From the NCBI GenBank assembly GCA_010093515.1, contig MU001678.1, positions 390,931 through 454,930 of the forward strand: DNA of 64,000 nucleotides, in the 5' to 3' direction. How positions within the stretch are numbered: the stretch's first letter is position 1; each line of letters opens with the position of its first letter. The translations under genes and the position numbers were made by a program. Under the pieces are notes generated by a model. The model made no database searches, was not told the origin of the DNA, and saw only the letters and a list, made by a program, of their open reading frames with translations. Origin of the DNA: Lineolata rhizophorae (taxonomy: Eukaryota > Ascomycota > Dothideomycetes > Lineolatales > Lineolataceae). Below, piece after piece: positions 22,518 to 33,350 of this stretch.

Positions 22518-23483
22518 CTAGCAGCAAGGAAACCGCTTTTGTTCAAAAAAGGCCGGTGACGGGATTGGATCCGGAAATTCCCTCTGCGGATGATTGACCA
22601 TGTCCAGCAGCTGTCCCAGATAAGTCAATGGCGGAGTCGGACTGGCCGGAGGCGAGCTCGGGCAAGGCAGAAACTCCGCAAGGCCAGGATTCGCGGCTAT
22701 GCAAGAGGATAGCGTGTCGTTCTTGAGTTGGAAGCGGTGCCTTGCCGCGCGCTTCTCGATCAGCTGGACGCCGAGCATGGGCAACGCCGCGGCCATGGGC
22801 ACGTCGTCGTCGACGATGGCATTGGCCCACTCCCAGAGATGCTCCTGGGAAGCGCTCAAGTGGTCCTGCACGAGGCGCAGACAATAGCCGCCTTCGTTGG
22901 CGCAGGCGGGATCTCTGCACCGAAGCAGGCTCTCGCTTTCGGCCAGGAGATCCAGCAGCCGATCCCGGCGCCCGTCCCTGGACTCCGCGCGCCGAGGAAA
23001 TCGCGAATAGGCGGTAGTGACTTCGACGGCGACGTCTCCCGGACACACGTTGGTCTGGTACTGGACGATGTAGTGGTTAAGCGCCTTCCAGAGCATGAAA
23101 CTGTCCAGATCCATCGTCGCCAGCACCTTGTCCGGCGCCTCCCGTGGACTTGAGACAACTGTCGCCTTGCGGGAAACTTCGTGGCAAGTGACGCGTTTCC
23201 GGTGCGAGTAAGCCAGAGCGAGCCGGTACGTGGACGAGCTGATGTCGTCAAAATGCTGAGTGCAGCCGAACTTTGCCAATGGCACACTCGTCTCCTGTTC
23301 GTGGATGACCCGTCCGTCGAAAGTCACGATGCTGCGAATGACGACATCGCGTTCAGAAGGGTGCAGGCCGGAAGCCCTAGGCATATGTTTTCCGCGCCGT
23401 GGCGCCGGGTCGACGCGTGAGGCACCACCGAAAGGATGTTCACCCTTGCCAGGGAAGCTGGCGGAGAACTTCCGCTTTGGCAT
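22518..23483 (-). CDS. Hypothetical protein, 321 residues
   Basis: A single frame from an ATG at 23483 with a purine at -3 to a TAG at 22518. I do not recognise a family. The N-terminus is basic (MPKRKFSASFPGKGEHPFGG). The middle part looks folded, with alternating hydrophobic and charged residues (MDLDSFMLWKALNHYIVQYQ, HLWEWANAIVDDDVPMAAAL). One Cys-containing segment (CRDPACANEGGYCLRLVQDH) could be a small metal or disulfide site. The C-terminus is Pro-rich and ends in Cys-Cys. No signal peptide or membrane segment is evident. The gene is divergent from the F-box gene, with 526 bp between the two start codons. An undetected intron cannot be ruled out. Confidence 0.6.
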   Translation of the reverse strand: MPKRKFSASFPGKGEHPFGGASRVDPAPRRGKHMPRASGLHPSERDVVIRSIVTFDGRVIHEQETSVPLAKFGCTQHFDDISSSTYRLALAYSHRKRVTCHEVSRKATVVSSPREAPDKVLATMDLDSFMLWKALNHYIVQYQTNVCPGDVAVEVTTAYSRFPRRAESRDGRRDRLLDLLAESESLLRCRDPACANEGGYCLRLVQDHLSASQEHLWEWANAIVDDDVPMAAALPMLGVQLIEKRAARHRFQLKNDTLSSCIAANPGLAEFLPCPSSPPASPTPPLTYLGQLLDMVNHPQREFPDPIPSPAFFEQKRFPCC

Positions 23484-24009
23484 CGTGATATACAGCGAGC
23501 GACAGCGCAAGACCAGAAAGAAATCTCAACGGAGGCCGGAGAGCGCAAGACGTCGCCAGCAGAGACGCGAAGGGCAGGTCCTCACTATTTACCCCAAGCC
23601 AGGCCTTGTTGTGTTTATAGGGACACAAAGGGGGATGACGGCACTACCACCCCCCGAACCCCACCAGGATCCCATATCCAAAACGCGCGCCGGGGCCCGA
23701 GGCCCTCAGTACGGGGCGCAGCTATAATTACCTCGCGCCGTCGCGGGCCAACCCGTGCTGCCGGTGGCTTGGACGGCGTTTCGCGTTCCTGGCGCGTTGG
23801 CGGGGTGCTGGGGGCGGACGAGGTCGAACAAGGGCACGCATGTCATGCGGTCGGCCGCGGCCGGATTTGCGCGCCAGGGCGAAGCGGGCCCCGCCAAGGC
23901 CGGCCGCAATCGGGGGCGCGCCCCCCGAAAGCCACCTCCTACGTACTACGTATGTATCCGACCTCTCACCGATCCGTCCTGCACGGCCAATGACCCCCGA
24001 GCGCCAAAC
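23484..24009. promoter_or_regulatory. Divergent promoter of the orphan gene and F-box gene
   Basis: 526 bp between two start codons facing away from each other. It contains two TACGTA copies at 23940-23945 and 23947-23952, about 60 bp before the F-box start. A role in transcription is inferred only from position. Confidence 0.45.
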
Positions 24010-26222
24010 ATGCCAGTCACCCTAGCAGAGCTGCCCTCCGAGATCATCTTGGACATCTGCTCCTGTACGTCTCGCCCATTGCCCGCCCACGTGAGCCAAG
24101 GCCCCCCTTATCGGAAGAGAGCTGCTGGGAAAGCTGACGAACCCCGCCCTTGTCTCCCTCTTCACCCGACACAGTCCTCGAGCCGGTCTCCATCGCCCGT
24201 CTCCAGCTCGCGAACCGCCGCTTCCTCGCCCTCACCCGCGACAACGCCTTCTGGAAGACGCTATGCTTCGAGCACTCGCGCGCGCGCAGCTCGCGGCGGC
24301 GGGCCGCGGCCCCGGCGCCCAACCTCGCGCCGCTGGTCCAGCTCGTCGACAACCTCCACAACAGCGGCACCAGCGCCGGCGGCGGCGGCGGTGCTAGCCG
24401 CGCGGTGCACGATGCGCACGCGCCGAGCGCCGAAACGCAGGCGCACCGCAACGCGGCGGCCGAGCGCAAGCGCGCCCTCGCCAACTGGGACCCGTCGTAC
24501 CCCGGCGAGCGCTTCAACTTCTACCAGGACTACATCCACCGGCACGCCGACGTCCAGGTGGCGTGGTTCGAGGCGGCGCGGGACGCGGGGAGCGGAGAGG
24601 GCGGGGAAGAGGAGGACGACGGGGGCGAGGACAAGCTGCGGCGGCGGCGGCAGCAGCAGCGGCACCGGCCCCGGCACCGGCGGACCGGCGATGACGGCGG
24701 CGTCTCACGCGAGGCGTACGGCATGGGCGTCCTGTTCGACAAGGGCGGCGACGTGGCCTCGCGCGTGTACGCGCCGCTGGCCGACGGCAGCGTGTGCGCG
24801 TGGGACGCGGCGCCGCGGTCGGCGCGGCAGGGCCGGCTCGTGGCGCGCAGCCGGCCGGGCCTGTTCGGGCGCGGCGGCGGCCGGGCGCTGGCGCCGGAGC
24901 CGGGGCCCGTGGACGCCGTCAGCGTCGACGGCCGCGCCCAGCGCGCCTACTTCGCCGTCCGCGACACCGTCTCCGAGGTCGACCTCGCCACCCTCCAGCT
25001 CGTCTCCCAGCAGCCCTTCCCGTTCGCCGTCCAGGCCCTGTCCGAGATGCGCCACCCCACCCCCATGACGGTGGGCACCAGCCACACGCTGCACCTGTAC
25101 GATCCGCGGAGCCGGACGGTGGCCGCGGCGGCACCGGTTGGCGGGAACGAGAGCCTCGGAGGCGGTGACCGCACCGCGCGCTGCGAGCTCATCGGCGGCG
25201 GCGGCGGCGGCGGCGGCGGCGCGGTGCCTCGGGGAAGACGCGGCAACGATTTCGGCCGCCTCTTCACGGGCGACATGCCGGGCACGTCGCACGTGACGCT
25301 CTCGCAGCCGGGGCCGGCGTCGATCCTGCACCTGGGGGAGCGGGCCTGGGACGGCAGCGGCGACATCTGGGTGGGCGGGCGCTTCACGTCGCTGCTCAAC
25401 TTCGACCGGCGGGCGTTCGCGCGGCCGCGGCGCAGCGTCTTCTCGGGGGCGCGCGTGTCGTGCCTAGCGGCGCTGCCGCACGCCTTCGTGCCGCGCGAGC
25501 TCGGCCCGGCGCGCGACGGCGCCGCCCTCGGCGCCGCCCAGGTGCGCGCCGCCAAGGCGGCCCCCGGCACCACGCTGCTGGCCGCCGGCGAGTACCGGGC
25601 CAAGGGCGCCCTCGAGGCCTACGGCTTCGAGCCCGCGCCCGCGCACGACACGCCCTCGGCCGCCGCCGCAGCCGTCGCCCACCCCGGCCCCACCGCCTAC
25701 AGGAACCGCCAGACGGCCGCCCGCTCCAAGCTGCTGGCCGTCGCGCCGCACGGCGCGCGCATCGCCTACGCCGACGCCGACGGCCGCGTCGTCTGGGTGG
25801 AGCGCGACGCGTGCACGCCGGTGCGGCAGCACAACATCAACGAGGGCGGGGGTGACGAGGGCGGGGGCGCCGGCGACGAGGGCGACGGCGGGGGCGACAT
25901 GGTGCAGAAGCTGGTGCCGGCGCTGGAGAGCGGCGCGCGGGCGGCGGCGGACTCGAAGTGGCGGCTGCACGAGGACAACTTGCTGCTGTGGACGGCGGAC
26001 GGGCGGGTGGGGATGCTGGGGTTCGGGAAGAGGGCACCGTTCGGGGGCGGGGCGGGAGGAGGAGGGGTGGTGGAGGGGTGGGAGGAGAGCGCCGAGGAGG
26101 AGAGGGAGAGGAGGAGGAGGGAGGAGGAGAGAGTGTACGGGAGGACGATGAGGAGGGTTTTGGAGAGGCAGGCGGACGAGGTGAGGTTTATGAGTGGGTT
26201 GGGGATGGGAGGGGGGTGGTGA
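24010..26222 (+). CDS. F-box protein with probable beta-propeller
   Basis: Two exons, 24010-24064 and 24175-26222, joined across a 110-bp intron (donor GTACGT, acceptor ACACAG), giving 700 residues. Splicing completes the F-box: MPVTLAELPSEIILDICSFL, then EPVSIARLQLANRRFLALTR and DNAFWKTLCF. The rest has no clear family name, but short repeats of the type VYAPLADGSVCAWD, VGTSHTLHLYDPRSR and GDIWVGGRFTSLLNFDRR suggest WD-like blades. Gly- and acidic-rich low-complexity inserts interrupt them, and the C-terminus is a charged coiled-coil-like stretch (EESAEEERERRRREEERVYG). F-box proteins bind Skp1 in SCF ubiquitin ligases, with the C-terminal part choosing substrates; that role is inferred. The start follows an AACATGC context and needs only the short first exon. 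Confidence 0.88.
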
Positions 26223-27575
26223 AATGGAAAGGGGGGTTGGAAGGCTATATAGATGGGGTCGATGGGATCGTGCAGGTGTGGGCTCGAGGGTGTAGAGATG
26301 GATATGTCGGTGCTTGATCTTAGGGCTAAGTAGAGTGGGGGAGTGGGAGAGAGTCACTGCCACGTCCCTTAGATTGACCTATCTACACAGATTTTGGTCG
26401 CTCCGTAGATAAGATGGGATTTGATATCCCGCATTAGAATAGAACGACATTGCTGCGTTGCTGAAGGGACGTTGATGAGAAAGGTGCGCCAAAACATTGG
26501 AATCGAACTTCGCTCGATTGGTAGAAACTATCTGCTAGTTTCGAAAGGGCCGAATGAGGTTAGGCGGAGCATTGGTTCACGACGATGGGGCTGATTTCCT
26601 TTTTCGTTGCTGTCCTCGGGGCTGGCTAAAGTCTCCAGGCTTTCGTCTCCGCGAGCACGGCTCCACGAGGAACTCCTATCGACGATCCGGCGGGGCAATC
26701 GAACAGGTAGCAAGGTCTCTGCGGAGCAGCACACAGGTGCAACAGCGAAGCTCGCCCCCCGCGTAAGGGCGCGGCGAGTCGCGCGGTCGGTGGAAGCCCG
26801 CGGAGTTGGGCCCGGCGCTTGGCGATGCGGACTGCTCGGGAGGCGCAGCGGAGCGCCGCGCAACGATCGTCGTCCGCCCGGGACGAGGGCGGCTCCATCG
26901 ATCAGCCGCGGCCGCGGCCATCGGGGCCCGGGCGACGCGGTCCTCCGCGGCGCGCCGGGAGCGCCGCGCCGCCTCGACGGCCGCTCGAGTCGTCCCCCTC
27001 TCACATGCCGGCCGCCGGCCCCGCCCGATGCGGCAAGGCGGCATCGTGAATTGAGCGCGCGGGGGGGCCACCGGCGTGCCGCGCTTCGTGGCCGCGCGTG
27101 CGCGGGCGAGGGGCGCCCTCCCCGATCCTCAGCCGCGGCCGCTACGCCGTAGCACGTACGCGCGGGGACCGGCCAGGACTCTGCGGCCGGCTTAAGACGC
27201 CCGCCTCGCGCGCCCCCCTGCGCGGTCCTCGTCCGCCGCCCGTCGAGCAGCGCGAAGCAGACTCCAAAGGCCGCGAGGGATCTGCAGCGATCGGCAACAG
27301 GGGCCCGCCGCAGCCCGCAACCCGCAGTCGAAATCCGCGCCGAAATCTGCGTCTTTGCGCGCCCAAGACACGCCGCGGCAGACTCCTCTCGCTCGCCGGC
27401 GCTTCAGCCGGGCGAATTGTTTTTTCCCCCCCTTTCTTTCTTCGCGTCGCTCTTGGCGGGCGCGCGGAGGGCCGCCGGCCGGGCGCTCAGCCAACGCGAC
27501 AGCCGGCCGAGAGCGTCCGCCGCCGTCTCTCCGCTTCCTCGTCTCCCCCAAGGCGATCCCGCCCCGCGCGCCCTT
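26223..27575. other. Intergenic region and 5' leader of the histidine kinase gene
   Basis: GC-rich from about 26700 onward. The kinase frame remains open upstream of 27576 to an in-frame ATG at 27417, but that stretch is Arg/Ala/Pro-rich and looks like leader. No other gene seen. Confidence 0.5.
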
Positions 27576-27736
27576 ATGCGCGACACAAGGTCCATCTTCA
27601 CCGCGCCCTTCACCACCAGCAAGTCGTCGGCGGCGCCCGCCAGCCACAGCAGCAGCGGCAGCAACAGCGCGACCGCCGCCCCCGGCAGCAGCGCCGGCCA
27701 TTCGGCGCCCTCCCGGCGCCACAGCACCCCGGACCT

Positions 27737-27771
<35 letters not shown>

Positions 27772-30700
27772 GCGATTCCCAACACCAGCACGGGCAGGGA
27801 GCAGCTCCCGCGCGACACCCCGCGCCGCGACCGGCCAAGTTCGAACCCGCCGCAGAGCAGCCGGCGACCGCTTCTTCCGTCGTCTCGGACTCCTCGCCGC
27901 CAGCGCCTGCGCAACGCCGTCTAGCGCCAACTCCGTCCGGTCCATGGCCTCCGAGCATCACCTCTGCTACCGCCGCCGCCGCCTCCTCCGCAGCGCGCCC
28001 CCCGCTTTCAAGTAGACGCTCCTTTTCGTCGTCCGCGCGCCTTCCAGCCGGGTCCATACCCGGGACCGCCTTCGCGAGCGGCGGCGGCGGCGGCAACGCG
28101 GCCGACGGCAGCAGCGGCGCCGGCACCGGCACCGGCGAGCTTCTCGCCCCCTCGCCGCGACAGGAGCTTCCCCCTCGGCCCGCGCCCGCCGTCGCGGGCC
28201 AGAAGCGCGCGCGCGACGTCGCCGACGCCCGCGCCTCGCCCGCGCGCTCGCCGGCCGTCTCGCCCCTCGCCGAGCACCCGCCGCCGCTCTCCAGCAAGCG
28301 GCGGCGCCTCCGGCCGCGCCCGCAGCACCTCGGCCACTTCAGCTTCGGGCCGGCCGCCTCGCTCGTCCAGGCTCCGGGGCCGCACCGCCAACTCGCCGCC
28401 AGCCCCGGCGCTCCCAGTACCGGCAGCGGCGGCGACGGCGGCAGCAGCAGCGCCGCCCCTCCCTCGTCTTCCGGGCACGGGCACCGACACCACCACCACC
28501 AACATCATCATCATCGCCCCCAACCCCCTTCCCCGCTCTTCTTCTCCAACGCCTCGTCCCGCCCGCGCCCCGCCCTGCCGCCCCGCTTCTCCAGCAGCGA
28601 GGCCGCCGCCAGGATGCTGTCCAAGGCCCGCGCCGACGACGCCCCCTCCATCAAGACGGTCACGCTCGCGCGCGCCAGCCTGGCCGCCGCCACCGCCGCC
28701 GCCGCCGCCACCGCGTCCAAGAGCCCGCCCGCCGCCGCCGGCCTAGGCGCCCCAAGCAGCCTGACGCCGGCGTCGGCGTCGCCGGACCGCGGCGCGGTCG
28801 GCGCGACGGCGGGGCCGGGGCCGGGACCGGCGCCGGCGCCGCAGCCCCCGCCCGCGGACAGGGCGGCGGAGAGCGCGAGGTTGCTGGTGCAGGTGGGCGT
28901 GCTGGAGATGGTGGAGGCGGATCCGAGGCCGGCGTTCGTCGTGGACGCGGGCGCGGCGGGGAGCGCGACCGCGAGTCCCGGTCCCCACGGGGGCGCGGGC
29001 GGGGGCGAGAGAGGGGCCGGTGGGGCTGGGAGCGGGAGCGGGAGCGGGAGCGGAGGGGTCGGTGATAATGGTGGTGGTGGTGGTGGTGGTGGTGGCAATG
29101 CCAACGGCAGTGGCTCCCTCAACGTTATTTTCGCAAACTCGGCCTTGCGCTCGATACCGGGGCTGGCGTTCGCGGTGGCCGGCAAGCCGAGCGGCAGCGC
29201 GAGCGGCAGCGCGTCGCCTGCGACGGCGTCGACGTCGCCGTTGGATGGCTACGCGCAGTTCAAGGAATGGGTGCTAGGCCCGTCGGCGGTGGGCGGTTCG
29301 CCCGCGCCCGGGGCCGGTCCGCAACGCCTCCAGCAGAGGACGTTCGCGTTTGCGGGCACGGTCTGGAGCGCCGTGTCGCTGAGAGGGCGCATTCGGGTTA
29401 TCAGTGGCAACGTGTCCATGCCGCCGCCGCCGCAGCAGCAGCAGAGCCTGTCTCCCGACGTGGCCACGAGGGAATATGGGTCCCCCATGTCCGTCTCTGT
29501 CCCCGGAGAGTCGACCAGCGCCGCAGCGGAAGCGGACGCGACCACGCCGACGTTTGACGGCGCGACCGGTTCTGTTGCGGCCGTTTTGTCGGACGGGGTG
29601 GCTTCGCCGCCGCCGCGTCTTGTGGAAGAGGCCGAAGTCCAGGACTATTTTGGGAACGCTACGGTCAGCGATTTGGAGACAGCTGCGCCGCTGGCGTCGG
29701 TGTCGGAAGAGGTCGCTCCGCCTGTCGTGTCCACCATCGAGCCGCACGACCCGCCCAAGGACCCCCCACGTAGCAAGCCCAATTCCGAGGTCGCTTTCGG
29801 CGCCGATGACGAGGTACTCTACCCAGAGGCCGCGATTTTGGCACCTCATTTTGCGCCGGAGCACTTGGACGATGCGGCGACGGTGGCGGCGGCCGCCTTG
29901 GCCGCTGGGATACCGAAGGAGATTGGCTTCTTCGACTGGACGCGTCTGCCGGCGTCCGACGACCTGCCGGCGCACATACAGTTCGCGCGTAGCGTGGACT
30001 GGGCGTCGACCGCCCTGGGGCCCATCGAGTACTGGTCGTCCGACCTGAGGCAGATGTGTAATCTGATCATGGCGAGCCCACATCCGGCCGCCATGTACTG
30101 GGGCGAGGACCTCGTCGCCATATACAACGAGGCGTACGTCCTGCTCGCCGGGCAGAAGCACCCGCGGCTGATGGGCCAGAGCTACCGCGAGGCCTGGTCC
30201 GAGATCTGGGACGAGGTCAAGGGCGTCTTCGCCAACGCCAAGACGACGGGCCAGGCCACGATGAAGGACGACGACTGCCTCTTCATCTTCCGCCAGGGCT
30301 TCCTCGAGGAGACGTACTTCTCGTGGTCCATCATCCCCATGGTGGGCGCCGACGGCTCCGTCACCGGCCTGTACAACCCGGCCTTCGAGAAGACGAGGCG
30401 CAAGATCGCCGAGCGCCGCATGCTCACGCTGCGCGAGGTGGGCGAGCGCACCGCCAACGCGCGCGACGTCAAGGGCTTCTGGCAGCAGGCGCTCACGGCC
30501 CTGGACAGCAACGAGCTCGACACGCCCTTCGTGCTCGTCTACTCCGTGTCCGAGGAGGCCGACTCGGAGGACTCGTCGTCGATCCACTCGGCGTCGCTGC
30601 TGGGCTCCAAGCAGTGCTTCCTCGAGGGCGCCTTGGGCGTGCCGACCGGCCATCGCGCCGCGCCGGCCCAGATCGACCTCAAGCACGGCATGGAAGGCTT

Positions 30701-33350
30701 CGGCCCGGTGTTCCGCGAGGTCATGAAGACGGACCGCCCCGTGCTGCTCGACGTGGGCACGGGCGACCTGCCGGTCGAGATGCTCGAAGGCATCGAGTGG
30801 CGCGGCTTCGGCGACGCCTGCCGCGCCGTCGTCGTGTGCCCCATCCACCCGACCACGGGCGAGGCCTCGCTCGGCTTCCTGGTCGTCGGGGTCAACCCGC
30901 GCCGGCCCTACGACGACGACTACGGCCTCTTCATCCAGCTGCTGAGCCGGCAGCTGGCGACGAGCCTGGCGTCGGTGGTCCTCTTCGAGGAGGAGATCCG
31001 GCGCGGGCAGCGGGCGGCCAAGCTCGCGGCCCAGGACCGCATCATGCTCTCGGAGCAGCTGGCGGCGCGCACGCAGGAGGCGCGCGACTCGGAGACGCGC
31101 TTCACGCGCATGGCCGAGTTCTCGCCGGCGGGCCTCTTCATCGCCGACTCGCAGGGTCACGTCATCTTCTGCAACGACGCGTGGTACGAGATCACGCGGG
31201 TGAGCAAGGACGGGGCGAGCGTGGACCGGTGGATCGACGCCGTCGCGTCCGAGGACCAGGAGCGCGTCCGCCGCACGTGGGCCACGCTCGTCGAGGACGT
31301 TGAGCCCGTCACGGACGAGTTCCGGTTCAAGGCGCCGTGGGAGGACCGCGCGGGCAACAGGAGCGAGACGTGGGTCCTCTTCGCGGCCTACCCGGAGAAG
31401 GACGACAACGGCGCGCTCAAGAGCGTCTTCGGCAGCATCACGAACATCAGCCAGCAGAAGTGGGCCGAAGGGTGGCAGAAGCGCAAGATGGAGGAGGCGG
31501 TCGAGCTCAAGCGCCAGCAGGAGAACTTCATCGACATCACGAGCCACGAGATGCGGAACCCGCTGTCGGCCATACTGCAGTGCGCCGACGAGATCGCGAC
31601 GACCCTGGGCGAGTTCCGGGCGAGCGGGCAGCGGCGCATCGGGGACGAGCTGCTGGCGAGCTCCGTCGACGCGGCGCAGACCATCGGGCTGTGCGCGCAG
31701 CACCAGAAGCGCATCGTGGACGACGTGCTGACGCTGAGCAAGCTGGACAGCGCCATGCTCATGGTGACGCCCGTCGACGTGCAGCCGCTGACGGTGGTGC
31801 AGCGGGCGCTCAAGATGTTCGAGAACGAGCTGGCGACGGCCGACATACGCATGGACTTCGTGCTCGACGACAGCTTCAAGGAGCTGGGCATCGACTGGGT
31901 GCGCATCGACCCGAGCAGGGTCCTCCAGGTGCTCATCAACCTGACGACCAACGCCATCAAGTTCACGACGTCGGAGAGCCGACGCACCATCACGGTCACG
32001 CTGGCGGCGAGCCTGGAGAACCCGTCGAAGGACCCCGGGGCCGTCGTGCGGTACTTCCCGTCGCGCGCCCAGCCGGCCGACATGACGCGCGGGCCCGACT
32101 GGGGTCCCGGCGAGGAGATCTACCTCCAGTTCGCGGTCCGGGACACGGGCCGCGGCCTGACGGCCGAGGAGAAGAAGCTGCTCTTCCTCCGCTTCAGCCA
32201 GGCCAGCCCCCGCACCCACGTCCAGTACGGCGGCTCCGGCCTCGGCCTCTTCATCAGCCGCGAGCTCACCGAGCTCCAAGGCGGCGAGATCGGCGTCGCC
32301 TCCGAGGCGGGCAAGGGCTCCACCTTCGCCTTCTACATCCGCGCCAGGCGCAGCGTCGCGCCGCGCGACCAAGCCGAGGCGCCGCTGCCGCTGCCGCTCG
32401 CGGGGCTGGCGAGGGCTACGGCCGCCGCCGCCACCGCCACCGCCACCGCCGCCGCCGACAAGCCGGACAGGGAGCGCGGTGCGGGAGGCGCCGGAGGAGG
32501 CGCGCCAAAGGTGAGGGACTTCGCGCCACCGACGGGGGCGGAGAGCAGCGTTCACAACAACAACACCAACAAGGACGAGGGCGCGGGCGCGGCGCGGGCC
32601 CAGGCCGGGGCCGACGACGGCACCCCGCTGTCGGTCCTGATCGTCGAGGACAACCTGGTCAACCAGAAGGTGCTGGGCAAGCAGCTGCGCAACCGCGGCT
32701 TCGGCGTCCGGGTCGCGAACCACGGCGTCGAGGGCCTGGACGCGCTGCGGGCGAGCCAGTTCTGGTTCGAGAACGCGAAGGCGGGCGCTGGCGGCGGCGG
32801 CGGCGCCGCCGCCGCCGCCGCCGCCGCCGCGGCCGAGATCCACAAGATCGACGTGGTGCTCATGGACCAGGAGATGCCCGTCATGAACGGGCTGGCGTGC
32901 ACGCGGCAGATTCGCGAGTGGGAGCAGCGCGGGCAGGTGGTGGGGCATGTGCCCATCATCGCGGTGACGGCGAACGCGCGCATGGAGCAGATTGCGGCCT
33001 TGTTGGCGGCGGGGATGGTGAGTTGGCTTTTTTCCTTTCGTCCTCCTCCTCCCTTTTTCTTCGTTGGGTGCATGCATGAGGCGGTTGGGGGGTTGTTTGT
33101 TGGGCTCGTTGAACTTCGGGCTTGGAGTTGGGACCAAAGCTGACCTGTTGGCGCGTCGTTCCACCCGCAGGACGACGTCGTGTCCAAGCCGTTCCGCATC
33201 CCGGAGCTGGTGCCCAAGATCCAGGAGTTGGCGGCGAAGTATCCGTCCGCGGCTCTCTGCAGCCGCCGGGGAGGGGAAGGGCTGGAGAACGGCGGGGAGG
33301 GTCAGCAGCAGCAACTGGACTGGGCGCCTCCGCCGCCGTCGAAGATCTAG
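27576..33350 (+). CDS. Hybrid histidine kinase (PAS/GAF-HisKA-HATPase-REC)
   Basis: Two exons, 27576-33017 and 33171-33350 (1873 residues); the 153-bp intron lies inside the receiver domain. The first ~750 residues are low-complexity, with a polyGln run near residue 55 and Gly/Ser/Ala tracts. A PAS-like region starts near residue 800 (DWASTALGPIEYWSSDLRQM), followed by a GAF-like region and a second PAS (EFSPAGLFIADSQGHVIFCN). The phospho-acceptor is H1324 in DITSHEMRNPLSAIL. ATP-binding boxes follow: INLTTNAIKFT (N), VRDTGRGL (G1) and GGSGLGLFISRELTELQGG (G2). The receiver has acidic residues in VLIVEDN, phospho-acceptor D1764 in VVLMDQEMPVMNG, and Lys in VVSKPFRIPEL. No membrane segment is seen, so it is probably a cytosolic sensor passing phosphate to an HPt protein such as Ypd1. 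I did not assign a fungal HHK group. An in-frame ATG at 27417 is possible. Confidence 0.95.
27738..27770 (+). repeat. CAG repeat encoding polyglutamine
   Basis: An almost pure CAG run of 11 codons near the N-terminus of the histidine kinase, ending in a CAA. Confidence 0.85.

Noticed and set aside
26490-26530. tRNA-like B-box sequences (here and near 58805 and 270)
   Set aside because: No matching A box, acceptor stem or cloverleaf could be assembled at any of these sites; the one at 270 lies within the Clr5-gene coding exon.
27098-28015. 305-codon plus-strand frame overlapping the kinase start
   Set aside because: Out of frame with the kinase, Arg/Pro-rich, and explained by leader composition plus kinase low-complexity codons.
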